Source of the DNA: Rhodohalobacter sulfatireducens
GTDB taxonomy: Bacteria > Bacteroidota > Rhodothermia > Balneolales > Balneolaceae
Assembly (NCBI RefSeq): GCF_022012475.1
Contig: NZ_JAKLWS010000005.1
Location: 62,001 to 126,000 of the forward strand
Length of the DNA stretch: 64,000 nucleotides
Reading direction: 5' to 3'
Made by a program: the position numbers and the translations under genes. Of this stretch, positions 53,297-63,554 are shown in pieces. The stretch's first letter is position 1. Every line of letters starts with the position of its first letter. The notes beneath the pieces are model-generated. The model was not told the DNA's origin. It ran no database searches and saw nothing but the letters and a program-made list of their open reading frames with translations.

Positions 53297-54427
53297 ATGA
53301 ATTGTAAATCCATTTTAAGCAGGTTCAAAATCAAGAGCGGTTTAGAACGAGTATACATTTTTTTGCTTCCCTTGACATTCCTGATTTATAATCCGGCCTA
53401 CTCTCAGGTTGACAATGCAGGTGAAATTCTTCGTGCGGGATCGGAAGATGCAGAAGTATTATTGACTGAGTACCTAAAACCTTTCGGCAGTGGTTTTGGA
53501 GCTGATTTGAATTCCGGTTGGTTTACATCTGCACGACCTTTAAAAACATTTGGTTTTGATCTCCGAGTTTCTGTCTCAGCTTCATTTGTGCCGGTTTATG
53601 ATCGTTCGTTTGATGTATCAACTCTCAATTTGAACGCTGTGCAATTGCTTGACGGCCCCTCGGAAACCCCAACAGTATTCGGTGATGATACAGCAACAAG
53701 CAGACTCGGCAGTACCGACTTCAACGACTCGAACCAACTGAATGAAGAGATATTTTCATTTAATATGCCCAAAGGCAGTGGTTACCATCTTGTTCCGGCT
53801 CCTATGGCACAATTTAGCCTTGGACTTCCCGGTCATACGCAGGCCACACTCAGATATTCACCGGAATTGGTAATTGATAATGACTACAGTGTGCGAATAT
53901 TCGGTATTGGTGGTTTAATAGGTTTGAACCAACTTTTATTTAATGATCGACTTCCTTTTGATTTGTCCATCCAGGCCGGCATGATGGACTTAAGTGCAAA
54001 TGCTAAATTCGAAGTTTTACCCCCAGAAGATGATCATATCCAAAATGATTATCCGGATTCGGAATGGGAAGGACAAGCCATAAACTTTGATACAAACACA
54101 TTTACCACCAACCTGGTTATTGGAAAAAGATTCTCTATTCTATCCCTTTTTGGTGGAGTTGGGTATCAGCATTCATCAACAGATATTTCAACGAAAGGCC
54201 CCTATCCAGTTGTTATCCCCCATCCTGATGGTACTAATCCCGGTGGTACCACACACCAAATACAAAGTTTATCAGTGCCTATTAACATTACATTAGATGG
54301 TGCAAATGAAATTCATGGTTTGGGCGGACTACGATTAAAGTTGGGTTTTATATCCATCTCAACCAGTTATACAGTAGCCGAATATTCTACATTAAGGGCA
54401 AGTGTTGGTATTATGATCAGATCCTGA
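53297..54427 (+). CDS. Exported DUF6588-like protein
   Basis: The 376-residue protein has a signal peptide (about 18-37, ending near AYSQ) and the block LTEYLKPFGSGFGADLNSGWF, which I associate with DUF6588 of Bacteroidota. The rest is beta-rich with glycine-containing strands, suggesting an outer-membrane barrel. Function is unknown to me. It lies 48 bp after rsgA. Confidence 0.62.
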   Translation: MNCKSILSRFKIKSGLERVYIFLLPLTFLIYNPAYSQVDNAGEILRAGSEDAEVLLTEYLKPFGSGFGADLNSGWFTSARPLKTFGFDLRVSVSASFVPVYDRSFDVSTLNLNAVQLLDGPSETPTVFGDDTATSRLGSTDFNDSNQLNEEIFSFNMPKGSGYHLVPAPMAQFSLGLPGHTQATLRYSPELVIDNDYSVRIFGIGGLIGLNQLLFNDRLPFDLSIQAGMMDLSANAKFEVLPPEDDHIQNDYPDSEWEGQAINFDTNTFTTNLVIGKRFSILSLFGGVGYQHSSTDISTKGPYPVVIPHPDGTNPGGTTHQIQSLSVPINITLDGANEIHGLGGLRLKLGFISISTSYTVAEYSTLRASVGIMIRS

Positions 54428-54933
54428 TAAAACCATGAAGAATTGAAAGGTTATTCAGACCTGCTCAAAGTGTTTTCTCATTGCCTGCATTGAGATTTTT
54501 TCGCCTCTCACAACTTCGACTCAAACCTTCAATTATAGAGAGATTTTTAGGCAGTTTTCCCCTTTCAAATATTGGCTGGATTAGAAAAATGCCCCATTTC
54601 ACTGAGACATTTTTGTCTTTTTGCTCAACTATTTCTTTCCAATTTTTGGTGTAATCAAAATTTTACAATAATCAATACAGTAACTTCAGTCACCCAAAAA
54701 TCGACAACAAAACCAATATTTATAAAATCAACATTTAATAGCATGTTGAGTAAAGTTCAATAAATTTTGCAATTAGTCAACTATCTATAAAAAAGTTAAC
54801 ACGAATCTACTTTTTATTGATTATAATTGCTTTATAGATTCATGTTCAATATTTAACCCATAAGCTATTATTAGCTTTAAACTATTTTAATTATAATTTC
54901 TATCCATTATCCAACAATTTAAAGAAGGAGACT
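54428..54933. other. 506-bp gap without a supported gene
   Basis: No coding frame here resembles a protein. A weak terminator-like AGACA/TGTCT stem followed by Ts lies at 54605-54622 and may end the DUF6588-like transcript. A small AAGCTA/TAGCTT stem lies at 54862-54877 in the STAS gene leader. The stretch is very AT-rich, and the STAS ribosome-binding site (AAAGAAGGAG) lies at its end. Confidence 0.5.
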
Positions 54934-55272
54934 ATGAATTATAGTATTTCTGAAAAGTACAACTGCGTAGTTATCGATCTGAAAGGAAGAATTATGGGCG
55001 GTCCTGACGCCGAAACATTTTCAAACGAAATTCATAAGCTTATTGATGAGGGGAAAAAACAGATCATCATTAACCTGGAGCAGGTAAAATTTATGAACTC
55101 TTCAGGACTTGGGATTCTAATCGGAGGGTTGAATACCGTCCGAAAAAATGATGGTGATATCAAACTTTGCAATGCCGATAAACGAATTTCCAGTCTGCTG
55201 ATGGTTTCTCAACTGAATACAGTGTTTGATCATTATACGAGCCTTGATGAAGCTCTAGAAGCTTACAATTAG
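54934..55272 (+). CDS. STAS-domain anti-sigma-factor antagonist
   Basis: The 112-residue protein has a single STAS domain with VVIDLKGRIMGGPDAE and the phosphorylatable serine pair in KFMNSSGLGILIGG (about 50-63). SpoIIAA/RsbV proteins bind anti-sigma kinases and release sigma factors. No kinase or sigma gene is adjacent, so the partner lies elsewhere. A strong AAAGAAGGAG site precedes the ATG. It may be transcribed with the pentapeptide gene 109 bp downstream. Confidence 0.88.
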   Translation: MNYSISEKYNCVVIDLKGRIMGGPDAETFSNEIHKLIDEGKKQIIINLEQVKFMNSSGLGILIGGLNTVRKNDGDIKLCNADKRISSLLMVSQLNTVFDHYTSLDEALEAYN

Positions 55273-55381
55273 TGTAATATACATCTACAACTGTTTGAAT
55301 CAATTAGAAAGTTGAGCAAGACTCAACCGGCTGTTAAGGAGATGGCTCTGAAAGGTCTTGGTTGACTTTCTATGACCTCGT

Positions 55382-55942
55382 ATGGCAAAATCATACTTTT
55401 CAGATCTGGTTTTTAAAAGAATCGAATCACTTGAAAACGGTGATTATGAAAATTGTAGGTTTGTAAATTGCATTTTACCGAACTGCGATCTCTCAGGGAT
55501 CAACTTTATAGAATGTGAGTTTGAGAATTGTGATTTCAGTACGTCCAAACTCTATGATACCTCTTTTAAGACTGCCTCATTTGCTAAATCAAAACTCGTG
55601 GGATTACGCTTTGAAGATTGTAATGAATTTCTCTTCTCAATCGATTTTCAAGATTGTAACCTTAACCTCTCCTCTTTTTACCAGGTAAATCCCCAAAACC
55701 TATCATTCGAGAACTGTAATCTCAAAGAGGTTGATTTTACGGAAGCAGTGTTGAATGAAGTAAGTTTTGATAATTGTGATCTTGATTCGGCGATCTTCAA
55801 AAACACGAACCTTGAAAAAGCTGACCTCAGAACTTCTTATAATTTTTTGATAGATCCTGAAACGAATAATATTAAAGAATCAAAGTTTTTACTTCAAGAC
55901 TTGCCCGGTTTGTTACATAAGTACAATATTCATATTGAATAA
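55382..55942 (+). CDS. Pentapeptide-repeat protein
   Basis: The 186-residue protein is built of pentapeptide repeats (A(D/N)LXX type): CRFVNCILPNCDLSGINF, CEFENCDFST, CNLNLSSFYQ, NLSFENCNLKEVDF and further repeats to about 160. Such proteins form right-handed beta-helices; some protect gyrase, most are uncharacterised. No signal peptide is seen. It is followed closely by a frameshifted DUF3303 gene. Confidence 0.82.
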   Translation: MAKSYFSDLVFKRIESLENGDYENCRFVNCILPNCDLSGINFIECEFENCDFSTSKLYDTSFKTASFAKSKLVGLRFEDCNEFLFSIDFQDCNLNLSSFYQVNPQNLSFENCNLKEVDFTEAVLNEVSFDNCDLDSAIFKNTNLEKADLRTSYNFLIDPETNNIKESKFLLQDLPGLLHKYNIHIE

Positions 55943-55960
55943 CCTTAGTGGAGATTCATC

Positions 55961-56228
55961 ATGACATATATGATTATTGAGACGTTTAACACACGGAAAA
56001 GTAAAACAGATTTACAGGCGCCTTGAAGAAAAGGGACGCATGCAACCGGAGGGGCTCACCTATATCAACAGCTGGATTGATGAAAACATGAACAGATGCT
56101 ACCAGGTGATGGAAACCGACTCTATCGAAAACATCCACGAATGGATCTCAAATTGGGATGATGTGATGGAGTTCGAGATTGTGCCGGTTATTTCATCTAC
56201 TGAGGCGAAGGACAAAGCTTTGACATAG
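55961..56228 (+). pseudogene. DUF3303-like gene broken by a frameshift near its 5' end
   Basis: From ATG 55961 the frame reads MTYMIIETFNTRK, as in DUF3303 openings, then runs into a different frame. The next frame carries on with GKVKQIYRRLEEKGRM and the family core (PEGLTYINSWIDENMNRCYQ, MEFEIVPVIS) to TGA at 56226-56228. The frames join around the ACACAC tract near 55991-55998, where one base too many is present. This is a decayed gene, a sequencing error or, less likely, a programmed slip. Confidence 0.72.
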
Positions 56229-56250
56229 ATCTCATGTGGCCACAAAAACC

Positions 56251-59004
56251 CTAATGCGCCTGTAACCAATTCTCACCAATACCGGCTTCTACCTTCAGTG
56301 GTACATCCAGCTCGAAAGCTGATTCCATTAATTCAACGATTTTGTCAGGCACACTATCCAATTCACTTTCATGGATTTCGAAAATCAATTCATCATGCAC
56401 CTGTAAAAGCATACGGCTCTGTTTGTTGTTCTCTTTGAGCCAGTGGTGAATATTAATCATCGCCAATTTAATGATATCCGCTGCCGTACCCTGTATCGGC
56501 ATGTTTATCGCCGTCCGTTCTGCAAATCCTCGAACATTCCAGTTTCCTGATTTGATATCCGGAATGTAACGCCGTCGTCCCATTAGCGTTTTCACATAGC
56601 CATGCTCCCGGGCAAACGCTTTGGTGTCATTGATGTAATTCAGAATATTCGGAAAGCGCTCAAAATACTGGTCAATCATATCCTTGCCTTCGCTGTTTTC
56701 AATGCCCAGCCGTGATGCCAACCCATACGCACTCACACCATAAGGTATGCCGAAATTTACTTCCTTCGCTTTTCGCCGGTGATCCGGTGTAGCGTCATCA
56801 ATCGATTCTAAATCGAATATCTCTTTTGCCGTTCTTGAGTGGATATCTTCATCATTCAAAAACGACTCAATCATCGCTTGGTCTTTCGCTATATGTGCAA
56901 TCACCCGAAGCTCTACCTGGGAGTAATCGGCAGACATGAGCTTAAATCCACCTTCAGCGACAAATGCTTTCCGAATTTCACGCCCGCGTTCTGTTCGTAT
57001 TGGAATATTCTGCAGGTTCGGGTTAGATGATGCGAGGCGCCCGGTTGCTGCTACGCTCTGGTTAAACTCAGTATGAATGCGCCCCGTATCCGGGTTAATA
57101 AGAGCCGGCAGTGCATCTACATAGGTTGATTTCAGTTTTTTTAGCTGACGATAATCCAATATCAAACTTGGCATTTCGTACTTTGCCGCGAGTTTTGTCA
57201 GTACTGATTCAGCTGTAGAATATTGCCCCGTTTTTGTTTTCTTACCGGCGGGTAAATCAAGCTTCTCAAACAGAATCACTCCAAGCTGTTGCGGTGAGTT
57301 GATGTTGAACTCCTCACCTGCCTTTTCATAAATTTCCACTTCCAATTTTTTCAAGTCGTTTTCCAGCTCTTTGGAGAGTTCGGCCAGCATCTCCTGATCC
57401 AGTTTCACACCTTTATACTCCATATCAGCCAGAACTTCCATCAGCGGGTAATCTACCTTATAGGCTATCTCTTCGAGTTCATCTTTTTTCAGCTGTTCAT
57501 TCAATATCTCATATAATCGAAGGGTAATATCCGCATCTTCACAGGCGTACAGGTAAACATCCCCGGGTTCCAAATCTGCCATCGATTTTTGCTTTTTCCC
57601 CTTCCCGATCAGATCTTCTATCGGAACCGGTTTATAGTTCAGGAGTCCTTTAGAAAGCTCATCCATTTTCAATTTCTGGTTAGCATCTACCAAGTACGCT
57701 GCCACCATCGTATCAAACGGTTTTCCTTTGATCTCAATGCCCGATTTCATCAGCATCATGTAATCAAACTTGTAATTGTGTGCAATCTTGGTTGAATCAG
57801 GATTCTCAAAAATGGGCCTAATAAGCTCGATTACTTTATCCTGATGTAATCCACCCTCAATGTTAACCGGAACATAGTATCCTGAACCTGCCATTGTAGA
57901 AAATGATATTCCTACAAGACCGGCTGAAACCGGATCGGGGCTGTCGGTTTCCGTATCAAAACAGATCTCTTTTTTATTTCGGAGTACCTCAACGACCTTT
58001 TCAAGGTGGTCAATAGTCTTCACTAACTCATAGTTCACACTCTCTTCATTTAGCTCTTGCTTGGGAGCTTCCTCTTTGAATGAACCGAACAGATCTACCT
58101 GGTCACCACTTTTCTCAGCAACGGGGCCTTCTTCACCCAAATATTTTCTCGTGAGTGTGCGGAATTCCATTCGTTTGAAAAAGAGGCCCAGTTCTTTCTT
58201 ATCAGGTCCACTCCATTCCAGGTCTTCCCAATCCTGTACATCCGGTACATCCGTTTTGATGGTCACCATCCTCTTTGCCTGCATCGCCTGATCACCAAAT
58301 TCGGTTAATCCCTCTCGGGCTCTTTTTCCTGATATGTTTGGTGCATCTTCAATTGCAGCTTCCAGCGAGCCATACTTTTTGACAAGTTTAGGAGCCCCTT
58401 TCTTACCGATGCCCGGTACACCCGGAATGTTATCGGAAGTATCCCCGATCATCGCTAACACATCAATCACTTTCTCCGGGTAAACACCAAAATAATCCTT
58501 TACTCCTTCTCGATCGATGATGTTAAATCCACCATTCTTGTTATCCGGTTTCATCATCCGGATATGGTCATGAACCAGTTGCATGAAATCTTTGTCGGGG
58601 GTAACAAGCATTACATCCACATCATCCGCGTTTGCCCCATCGGCGATCGTTCCGATGATATCATCCGCTTCGTACCCATCCTGCTCGATATTTGGAATTC
58701 CCCATGCCTTCAGCATCTGTTTCATCAGTGGTATACCAACTTTCAGTTCTTCAGGCTGGGGCGGGCGATTGGCTTTGTACTCCTCATCTATTTCGTGACG
58801 AAATGTAGGTTCGTGCGTATCCCAAGCTACCGCGATATGCGTGGGTTTATCCTCCTCAAGCATTTTTTCAACCGTATTGGCAAACCCGAGTATAGGACCG
58901 GTTGGAATTCCCTCAGAATTTTTCAGGCGACTGTTTATAAATGCAAAATGCGCCCGGTATGCAAGGGCCATTCCATCAAGTAAAAAAAGCTTTTTCTTTG
59001 ACAT
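56251..59004 (-). CDS. polA: DNA polymerase I
   Basis: The 917-residue enzyme has three domains: 5'-3' exonuclease (about 1-290), 3'-5' exonuclease (about 330-510) and polymerase (about 520-917). The proofreading motifs are intact: CFDTETD (Exo I), HNYKFDY (Exo II) and YACEDAD (Exo III). Polymerase motifs A (SADYSQVELR), B (RRKAKEVNFGIPYG) and C (QVHDEL) are present. It acts in repair and Okazaki-fragment processing. Confidence 0.97.
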   Translation of the reverse strand: MSKKKLFLLDGMALAYRAHFAFINSRLKNSEGIPTGPILGFANTVEKMLEEDKPTHIAVAWDTHEPTFRHEIDEEYKANRPPQPEELKVGIPLMKQMLKAWGIPNIEQDGYEADDIIGTIADGANADDVDVMLVTPDKDFMQLVHDHIRMMKPDNKNGGFNIIDREGVKDYFGVYPEKVIDVLAMIGDTSDNIPGVPGIGKKGAPKLVKKYGSLEAAIEDAPNISGKRAREGLTEFGDQAMQAKRMVTIKTDVPDVQDWEDLEWSGPDKKELGLFFKRMEFRTLTRKYLGEEGPVAEKSGDQVDLFGSFKEEAPKQELNEESVNYELVKTIDHLEKVVEVLRNKKEICFDTETDSPDPVSAGLVGISFSTMAGSGYYVPVNIEGGLHQDKVIELIRPIFENPDSTKIAHNYKFDYMMLMKSGIEIKGKPFDTMVAAYLVDANQKLKMDELSKGLLNYKPVPIEDLIGKGKKQKSMADLEPGDVYLYACEDADITLRLYEILNEQLKKDELEEIAYKVDYPLMEVLADMEYKGVKLDQEMLAELSKELENDLKKLEVEIYEKAGEEFNINSPQQLGVILFEKLDLPAGKKTKTGQYSTAESVLTKLAAKYEMPSLILDYRQLKKLKSTYVDALPALINPDTGRIHTEFNQSVAATGRLASSNPNLQNIPIRTERGREIRKAFVAEGGFKLMSADYSQVELRVIAHIAKDQAMIESFLNDEDIHSRTAKEIFDLESIDDATPDHRRKAKEVNFGIPYGVSAYGLASRLGIENSEGKDMIDQYFERFPNILNYINDTKAFAREHGYVKTLMGRRRYIPDIKSGNWNVRGFAERTAINMPIQGTAADIIKLAMINIHHWLKENNKQSRMLLQVHDELIFEIHESELDSVPDKIVELMESAFELDVPLKVEAGIGENWLQAH

Positions 59005-59051
59005 ATTTGTCTGTTAACTATTGATTTAACTCAAATTCAATTTCACAAGAC

Positions 59052-59156
59052 CTGACAGAGTGTTTACGATTTTTTGAAAACTCCTGTCAGAGTCTGGTAT
59101 TTCTACCTAATTTTTACAACTCCGGCAAAATCTACACTCCTCATGAACTCTGCCGG
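59052..59156. repeat. Pair of palindromic stems between polA and nfo
   Basis: CTGACAG (59052-59058) pairs with CTGTCAG (59084-59090); CCGGCA (59122-59127) pairs with TGCCGG (59151-59156). Neither is followed by a T-tract. They may be REP-like sequences or weak terminators for nfo on the minus strand. Confidence 0.45.
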
Positions 59157-59173
59157 ATTGTTATAAATTTGTT

Positions 59174-60040
59174 TTACGATTCTACTTTATCTTCCACCAA
59201 GCCGGCCCACTGCTTCAGTTGATGGATCTCCTCAGCCCAGCGTTCTGTATTTGGTGTTTCCAGTATCAATGGAATTTCATCAAATCGAGAGTCCTCCATA
59301 ATCAATTTGAATGGAGTCCAGCCTATCAGGCCATCGCCCAGGCTTTCATGCCTGTCTACCTTCGATCCGAGCTCTTTTTTTGAATCGTTCAGGTGCATGC
59401 CCATCAATTTCCTGAATCCAACAATGAGATCAAACTGTGCAAAGGTTTCTTCAAATCCAACTTCGCTGGATAGATCATAACCCGCAGCATATGCATGAGC
59501 CGTATCAATGCAGACACCTACGCGATCTTTTTGCTCAACTTTCTCAATCATCGCCGCAATGTGTTCGAAACGAAATCCCATATTTGTGCCCTGCCCGGCA
59601 GTATTTTCAATAACAGCTTTTACAAATTCGGTTTGATCGAGTGCAAGGTTAATCGACTCAGCTATCACCGTAATACAATCCTCTTCACTGTGTTTATTCA
59701 GATGACTCCCGGGATGAAAATTCAATTTTTGAATTCCGAGTTGTTCACAACGCTGTAGTTCATCCAAAAACGCATCTCTTGATTTTTTAAGTCCCTCCTT
59801 TTCCGGATGCCCAAGATTAATCAGGTAACTGTCATGCGGCATGATCGCTTCCACAGGGAAATCAAACCTTTGGCATTGTTCTTTGAAACCGGCAATATTT
59901 TCCTCAGACAGTGGTTTTGCTTTCCAGCGTCGTTGATTTTTTGTAAAAAGTGCAAATCCGGTGGCTCCAATTTCATTTGCACGACCCGGTGAATTTTCAA
60001 CCCCACCGGCTGCGCTTACGTGTGCTCCTATATACTTCAT
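59174..60040 (-). CDS. nfo: Endonuclease IV (AP endonuclease)
   Basis: The 288-residue TIM-barrel enzyme incises DNA at abasic sites. The [10 protein letters not shown] opening, [35 protein letters not shown] and [23 protein letters not shown] blocks carry the zinc ligands. It lies upstream of polA on the same strand. The two stems at 59052-59156 separate it from polA. Confidence 0.96.
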   Translation of the reverse strand: MKYIGAHVSAAGGVENSPGRANEIGATGFALFTKNQRRWKAKPLSEENIAGFKEQCQRFDFPVEAIMPHDSYLINLGHPEKEGLKKSRDAFLDELQRCEQLGIQKLNFHPGSHLNKHSEEDCITVIAESINLALDQTEFVKAVIENTAGQGTNMGFRFEHIAAMIEKVEQKDRVGVCIDTAHAYAAGYDLSSEVGFEETFAQFDLIVGFRKLMGMHLNDSKKELGSKVDRHESLGDGLIGWTPFKLIMEDSRFDEIPLILETPNTERWAEEIHQLKQWAGLVEDKVES

Positions 60041-60164
60041 TTAAATCTTTTTAAACTTATCATTCGCCGTCAAAATACAAATCAATTTGATGGACATGAA
60101 GCGATATTTAATTGATTCTCCTGATATATGACAGTAGCTTGTTAATTGAAATAAATCTTAAAAA

Positions 60165-61253
60165 ATGACTATGATTCGAAAGACGCTCCACATTCTGTTG
60201 ATAGTACTTCTCATTGGCATGAACAGCATTGCTTGTTCACAATCTGTCAGTACTCCTCCTGAGAATAACGATACAGCTGAGATCTTTAATTCAACGGATC
60301 CATTTGTTGTTAACAGATCTCTGGGGGCGGGGGTAAATCTTGGAAATGCTCTTGAAGCACCAAATGAAGGTGATTGGGGAATGATTATCCGGGAAGAGTA
60401 CCTGCAATATATTGCAGATGCAGGCTTTCAATCGGTTCGAATACCAATTCGATGGAATGCTCACGCCGATAAAGAACCACCGTATGAGATCAATGATTCT
60501 TTCTTTCAAAGAGTTGACAAGATCCTTCACTGGGCTTTAAAAAATGACTTGAAAGTGATTATCAATATTCATCACTATAACGAGTTAATGGATGCACCCT
60601 CTGAGCATAAAAATAGGTTTATAGGCCTTTGGGCTCAAATAGCAGAACATTATCAAGAATACTCTAATCGCGATCTGTTATTTGAGATTTTGAACGAGCC
60701 TCACGGAAAAATGGATGCGGCTATTTGGAATAATTACCTGAAAAATGCTCTGTCTGTTATTCGGAAAACTAATAAGAATCGAATTGTGATGATTGGTACC
60801 GCTCCATGGGGAGGTTTTGGTGGTCTAAACGATCTTGAATTACCGGGAAACGACCAACAAATAATTGTAACGGTTCATTATTACAATCCATTTCAGTTTA
60901 CTCACCAGGGAGCAGGCTGGGTTGGCGATGAATCCGAACAATGGCTGGGAACAACATGGACGGGAACTCCAAGTCAAAAATCAGAAATTGATGATGCCTT
61001 TAACCGTGTACGAGATTGGTCGAAAGTAAACAACAGACCCATTCATTTGGGTGAATTTGGAGCGTATGAACGAGCACCTCTGGAATCAAGGATTATATGG
61101 AACGATTATGTTCGAAAATCAGCAGAACAGAGAGATTTCAGTTGGGCATATTGGGAATTTGGCGCCGGATTTGGAATTTACGATCGGGATAGTTCTGAGT
61201 GGAAAGATGGCCTTTTAAAAGCATTAATTCCTGATACTCCGATTGTCGATTAA
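60165..61253 (+). CDS. Secreted lipoprotein glycoside hydrolase family 5 (cellulase-like)
   Basis: The 362-residue protein has a lipoprotein-type signal (SIAC near 24). It has a GH5-type (beta/alpha)8 barrel with GVNLGNALEAP, IPIRWNAHAD, acid/base Glu in LFEILNEPHG and nucleophile Glu in IHLGEFGAYE. Substrate could be cellulose or other beta-1,4-glucans or mannans. It is unaccompanied by other polysaccharide genes here. Confidence 0.88.
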   Translation: MTMIRKTLHILLIVLLIGMNSIACSQSVSTPPENNDTAEIFNSTDPFVVNRSLGAGVNLGNALEAPNEGDWGMIIREEYLQYIADAGFQSVRIPIRWNAHADKEPPYEINDSFFQRVDKILHWALKNDLKVIINIHHYNELMDAPSEHKNRFIGLWAQIAEHYQEYSNRDLLFEILNEPHGKMDAAIWNNYLKNALSVIRKTNKNRIVMIGTAPWGGFGGLNDLELPGNDQQIIVTVHYYNPFQFTHQGAGWVGDESEQWLGTTWTGTPSQKSEIDDAFNRVRDWSKVNNRPIHLGEFGAYERAPLESRIIWNDYVRKSAEQRDFSWAYWEFGAGFGIYDRDSSEWKDGLLKALIPDTPIVD

Positions 61254-61417
61254 TTTCTTAACCTAAGTGGGTTTTTCAGAACGCTTAAACAGTTAGATGA
61301 ATCCTTATAAAACCGATTATTCTTTGAAAAACAATTATCAGGAATTTGCAAATCATATAAAAAGAATCTACTATGATTATTGCTGATTCGATATCCGGTT
61401 AAGACAGATCTAATAGT

Positions 61418-62044
61418 ATGAGTACAAAAAACAGTGATATCTCACCGCGTCGTACAAAGATAATTGATGTACTCGAAGAAGCAGGAGAGGAACTCCAGAT
61501 TCGGGAAATCGTAGAAAGAACGGACCTCGATTATAATAATGCCCGCAGTGCCCTTTCTGAAATGACCTCTATGGGACTAATTGAGAGAGTTCAAAGAGGA
61601 GTATATGACCTACCTGAGCGAGTTCAAAAAAAGGAGATGGAAAATCCTGATCATCCCATCCAAAAGATCTTGCAAAACCAACAGATTCTTAAAGTTCTGT
61701 TAAATACGGTAATAACAAACAAAGCATTGATGGAAGCCCTGCTACTCGGTCAACAGGAGATTATCCAGGCGCTTCGAACATTGAGCACAAAGAATGAGGA
61801 AGACGAAGAGGCCATTAAAAACCTCGAAGAAGTTTTTGCCAAACGAATTGAATGGCATTTCGATGTAGCAGCAGAACAAGTTACGGCACAATACACTAAG
61901 CTCCCTGAAGAAGTGTTTGATGTTTTAGTGGCTCCCCTCACACGGGATAAAGATTCCAAAAACAAAATTTTGGATCCATTAAAAACCAATGATTTCAAGA
62001 AGAAAAAGAAAGAACAAAAGAAGAAATCTGACACATCTGAATAA
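61418..62044 (+). CDS. Winged-helix DNA-binding protein with a long helical tail
   Basis: The 208-residue protein starts with a winged-helix domain (about 10-65), with IREIVERTDLDYNNARSAL and MGLIERVQRGVYDL. A helical region (about 80-150) and a Lys-rich end (KKKKKEQKKK) follow. The domain resembles type IV restriction or toxin-antitoxin regulators, but I do not recognise the whole protein. No target operon is visible. Confidence 0.55.
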   Translation: MSTKNSDISPRRTKIIDVLEEAGEELQIREIVERTDLDYNNARSALSEMTSMGLIERVQRGVYDLPERVQKKEMENPDHPIQKILQNQQILKVLLNTVITNKALMEALLLGQQEIIQALRTLSTKNEEDEEAIKNLEEVFAKRIEWHFDVAAEQVTAQYTKLPEEVFDVLVAPLTRDKDSKNKILDPLKTNDFKKKKKEQKKKSDTSE

Positions 62045-62146
62045 GTTTCATCACGGGTAAAACTTGAGAAATTCACCCCCCTCCTGTTTTTTTGATACTT
62101 AAATTGTATCATGTTTTGAGAATTTTTAACGAATCCTTCTAACTTC

Positions 62147-63517
62147 TTGAAAATAAAAGTACCACACACACTTGCACTTCTGTTTTTGTTGATGGTTGCA
62201 GCCCTTATACTTACATGGATTGTACCTTCAGGTGAATTTGAAACTACCGTAAATGAAGCCGGACGCGAAGTTGTAGTTCCGGGTTCATTCGAAACTATTC
62301 CTGAAAAGGAGTACCTGTCGGTCACAGCTCTTTTTACTGCCATTCCAAGAGCTTTTGCAGACGCACAAGGAATTATTTTCTTTGTACTAATTATCGGTGG
62401 CTCATTAGCCGTCATTCGGGAAACAGGCGCGATTGATGCCCTGCTCGGCAAAATACTTAACTCATATGGAAATCAGCCCGGTCCCCTGCTTTTTTTGATG
62501 ATGATGGCTTTTGCCGTTGCTTCCGCCACGTTGGGAATGGCAGAGGAATATATCCCCTTTGCAATTATTCTTGTATCGCTATGTATTGCTTTAAATTTGG
62601 ATGCAATCACCGCAATAGGCACCATGGTAGTTGGCTATGGAATCGGGTACGGTGTTGCTATCCTCAATCCCTTTACTCTCTTGATTGCACAGGATATTGC
62701 AGAACTTCAACCTGCTTCAGGAATGTGGTATCGTTTGATTCTTGCAGTCCCTTTGCTGGCGGTTGGTTTTCATCATGTTTGGTCGTATGCAAAACGGGTC
62801 AAAAATGATCCTGAATCAAGCTTGATGAAAGACATTGAGCAGGACGAACATGAAACAATTGAGTATCCCCATATGGATCTGAAAAAAATCATTGTCCTGG
62901 GAATGACTCTAATTGCTCTGATTTTTTTAATCGTTGGAATCTGGCAATGGCATTGGTATATCATTGAGTTAGGTGCAATCTTCTTTGCCCTGGCAATTCT
63001 TGCCGGGCTTTTTGGTGGATTGGGGGTCAATAATACAGCTTCCACATTCTCGAAAGGAGCTGCAGAATTGACCGGAACAGCTCTGTTGATTGGCTTTGCC
63101 CGGTGTATCGCCCTTTTGATGGAAGATGGGGAGATCCTGCATACCGTTGTCAATGGCCTGGCCACCCCACTTTCTTATGCCGGTTCAGAAATTGCCGGCG
63201 TTGGCATGCTTGGTGTACAGAGTATTCTGAATTTTTTCATCCCATCCGGCAGCGGACAGGCATTTGTTACCATGCCACTCATGGCCCCTATTGGTGACAT
63301 CGTAGGTGTCTCCCGCCAAGTGGCTGTTTTATGTTTCCAGCTTGGTGATGGTCTCATGAACATGATTGTCCCAACCAATGCCGTTTTGATGGGAATCCTC
63401 GGCCTGGCAAACATCCCCTATGAACGATGGTTTAAGTTTATCTATCCGCTTATCATTAAATTGCTGATGATCTGTGCAATCGCCATCGCCGTAGCTGTTT
63501 GGATTGGGTATTCGTGA
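62147..63517 (+). CDS. YfcC-family membrane transporter (C4-dicarboxylate/basic amino-acid carrier type)
   Basis: The 456-residue protein has about eleven membrane helices. The LTWIVPSGEFE opening, ATLGMAEEYIPFAIIL, GYGIGYGVAILNPFTLLIAQ and IPSGSGQAFVTMPLMAPIGD blocks fit the YfcC/DcuC superfamily. Substrate is uncertain. The start is TTG at 62147, needed for the KVPHTLALL opening. It lies next to a tricorn-like peptidase on the opposite strand. Confidence 0.8.
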   Translation: MKIKVPHTLALLFLLMVAALILTWIVPSGEFETTVNEAGREVVVPGSFETIPEKEYLSVTALFTAIPRAFADAQGIIFFVLIIGGSLAVIRETGAIDALLGKILNSYGNQPGPLLFLMMMAFAVASATLGMAEEYIPFAIILVSLCIALNLDAITAIGTMVVGYGIGYGVAILNPFTLLIAQDIAELQPASGMWYRLILAVPLLAVGFHHVWSYAKRVKNDPESSLMKDIEQDEHETIEYPHMDLKKIIVLGMTLIALIFLIVGIWQWHWYIIELGAIFFALAILAGLFGGLGVNNTASTFSKGAAELTGTALLIGFARCIALLMEDGEILHTVVNGLATPLSYAGSEIAGVGMLGVQSILNFFIPSGSGQAFVTMPLMAPIGDIVGVSRQVAVLCFQLGDGLMNMIVPTNAVLMGILGLANIPYERWFKFIYPLIIKLLMICAIAIAVAVWIGYS

Positions 63518-63554
63518 TGCCTACTCTATCCAACTCACCCGGTAACAGTAAAAA

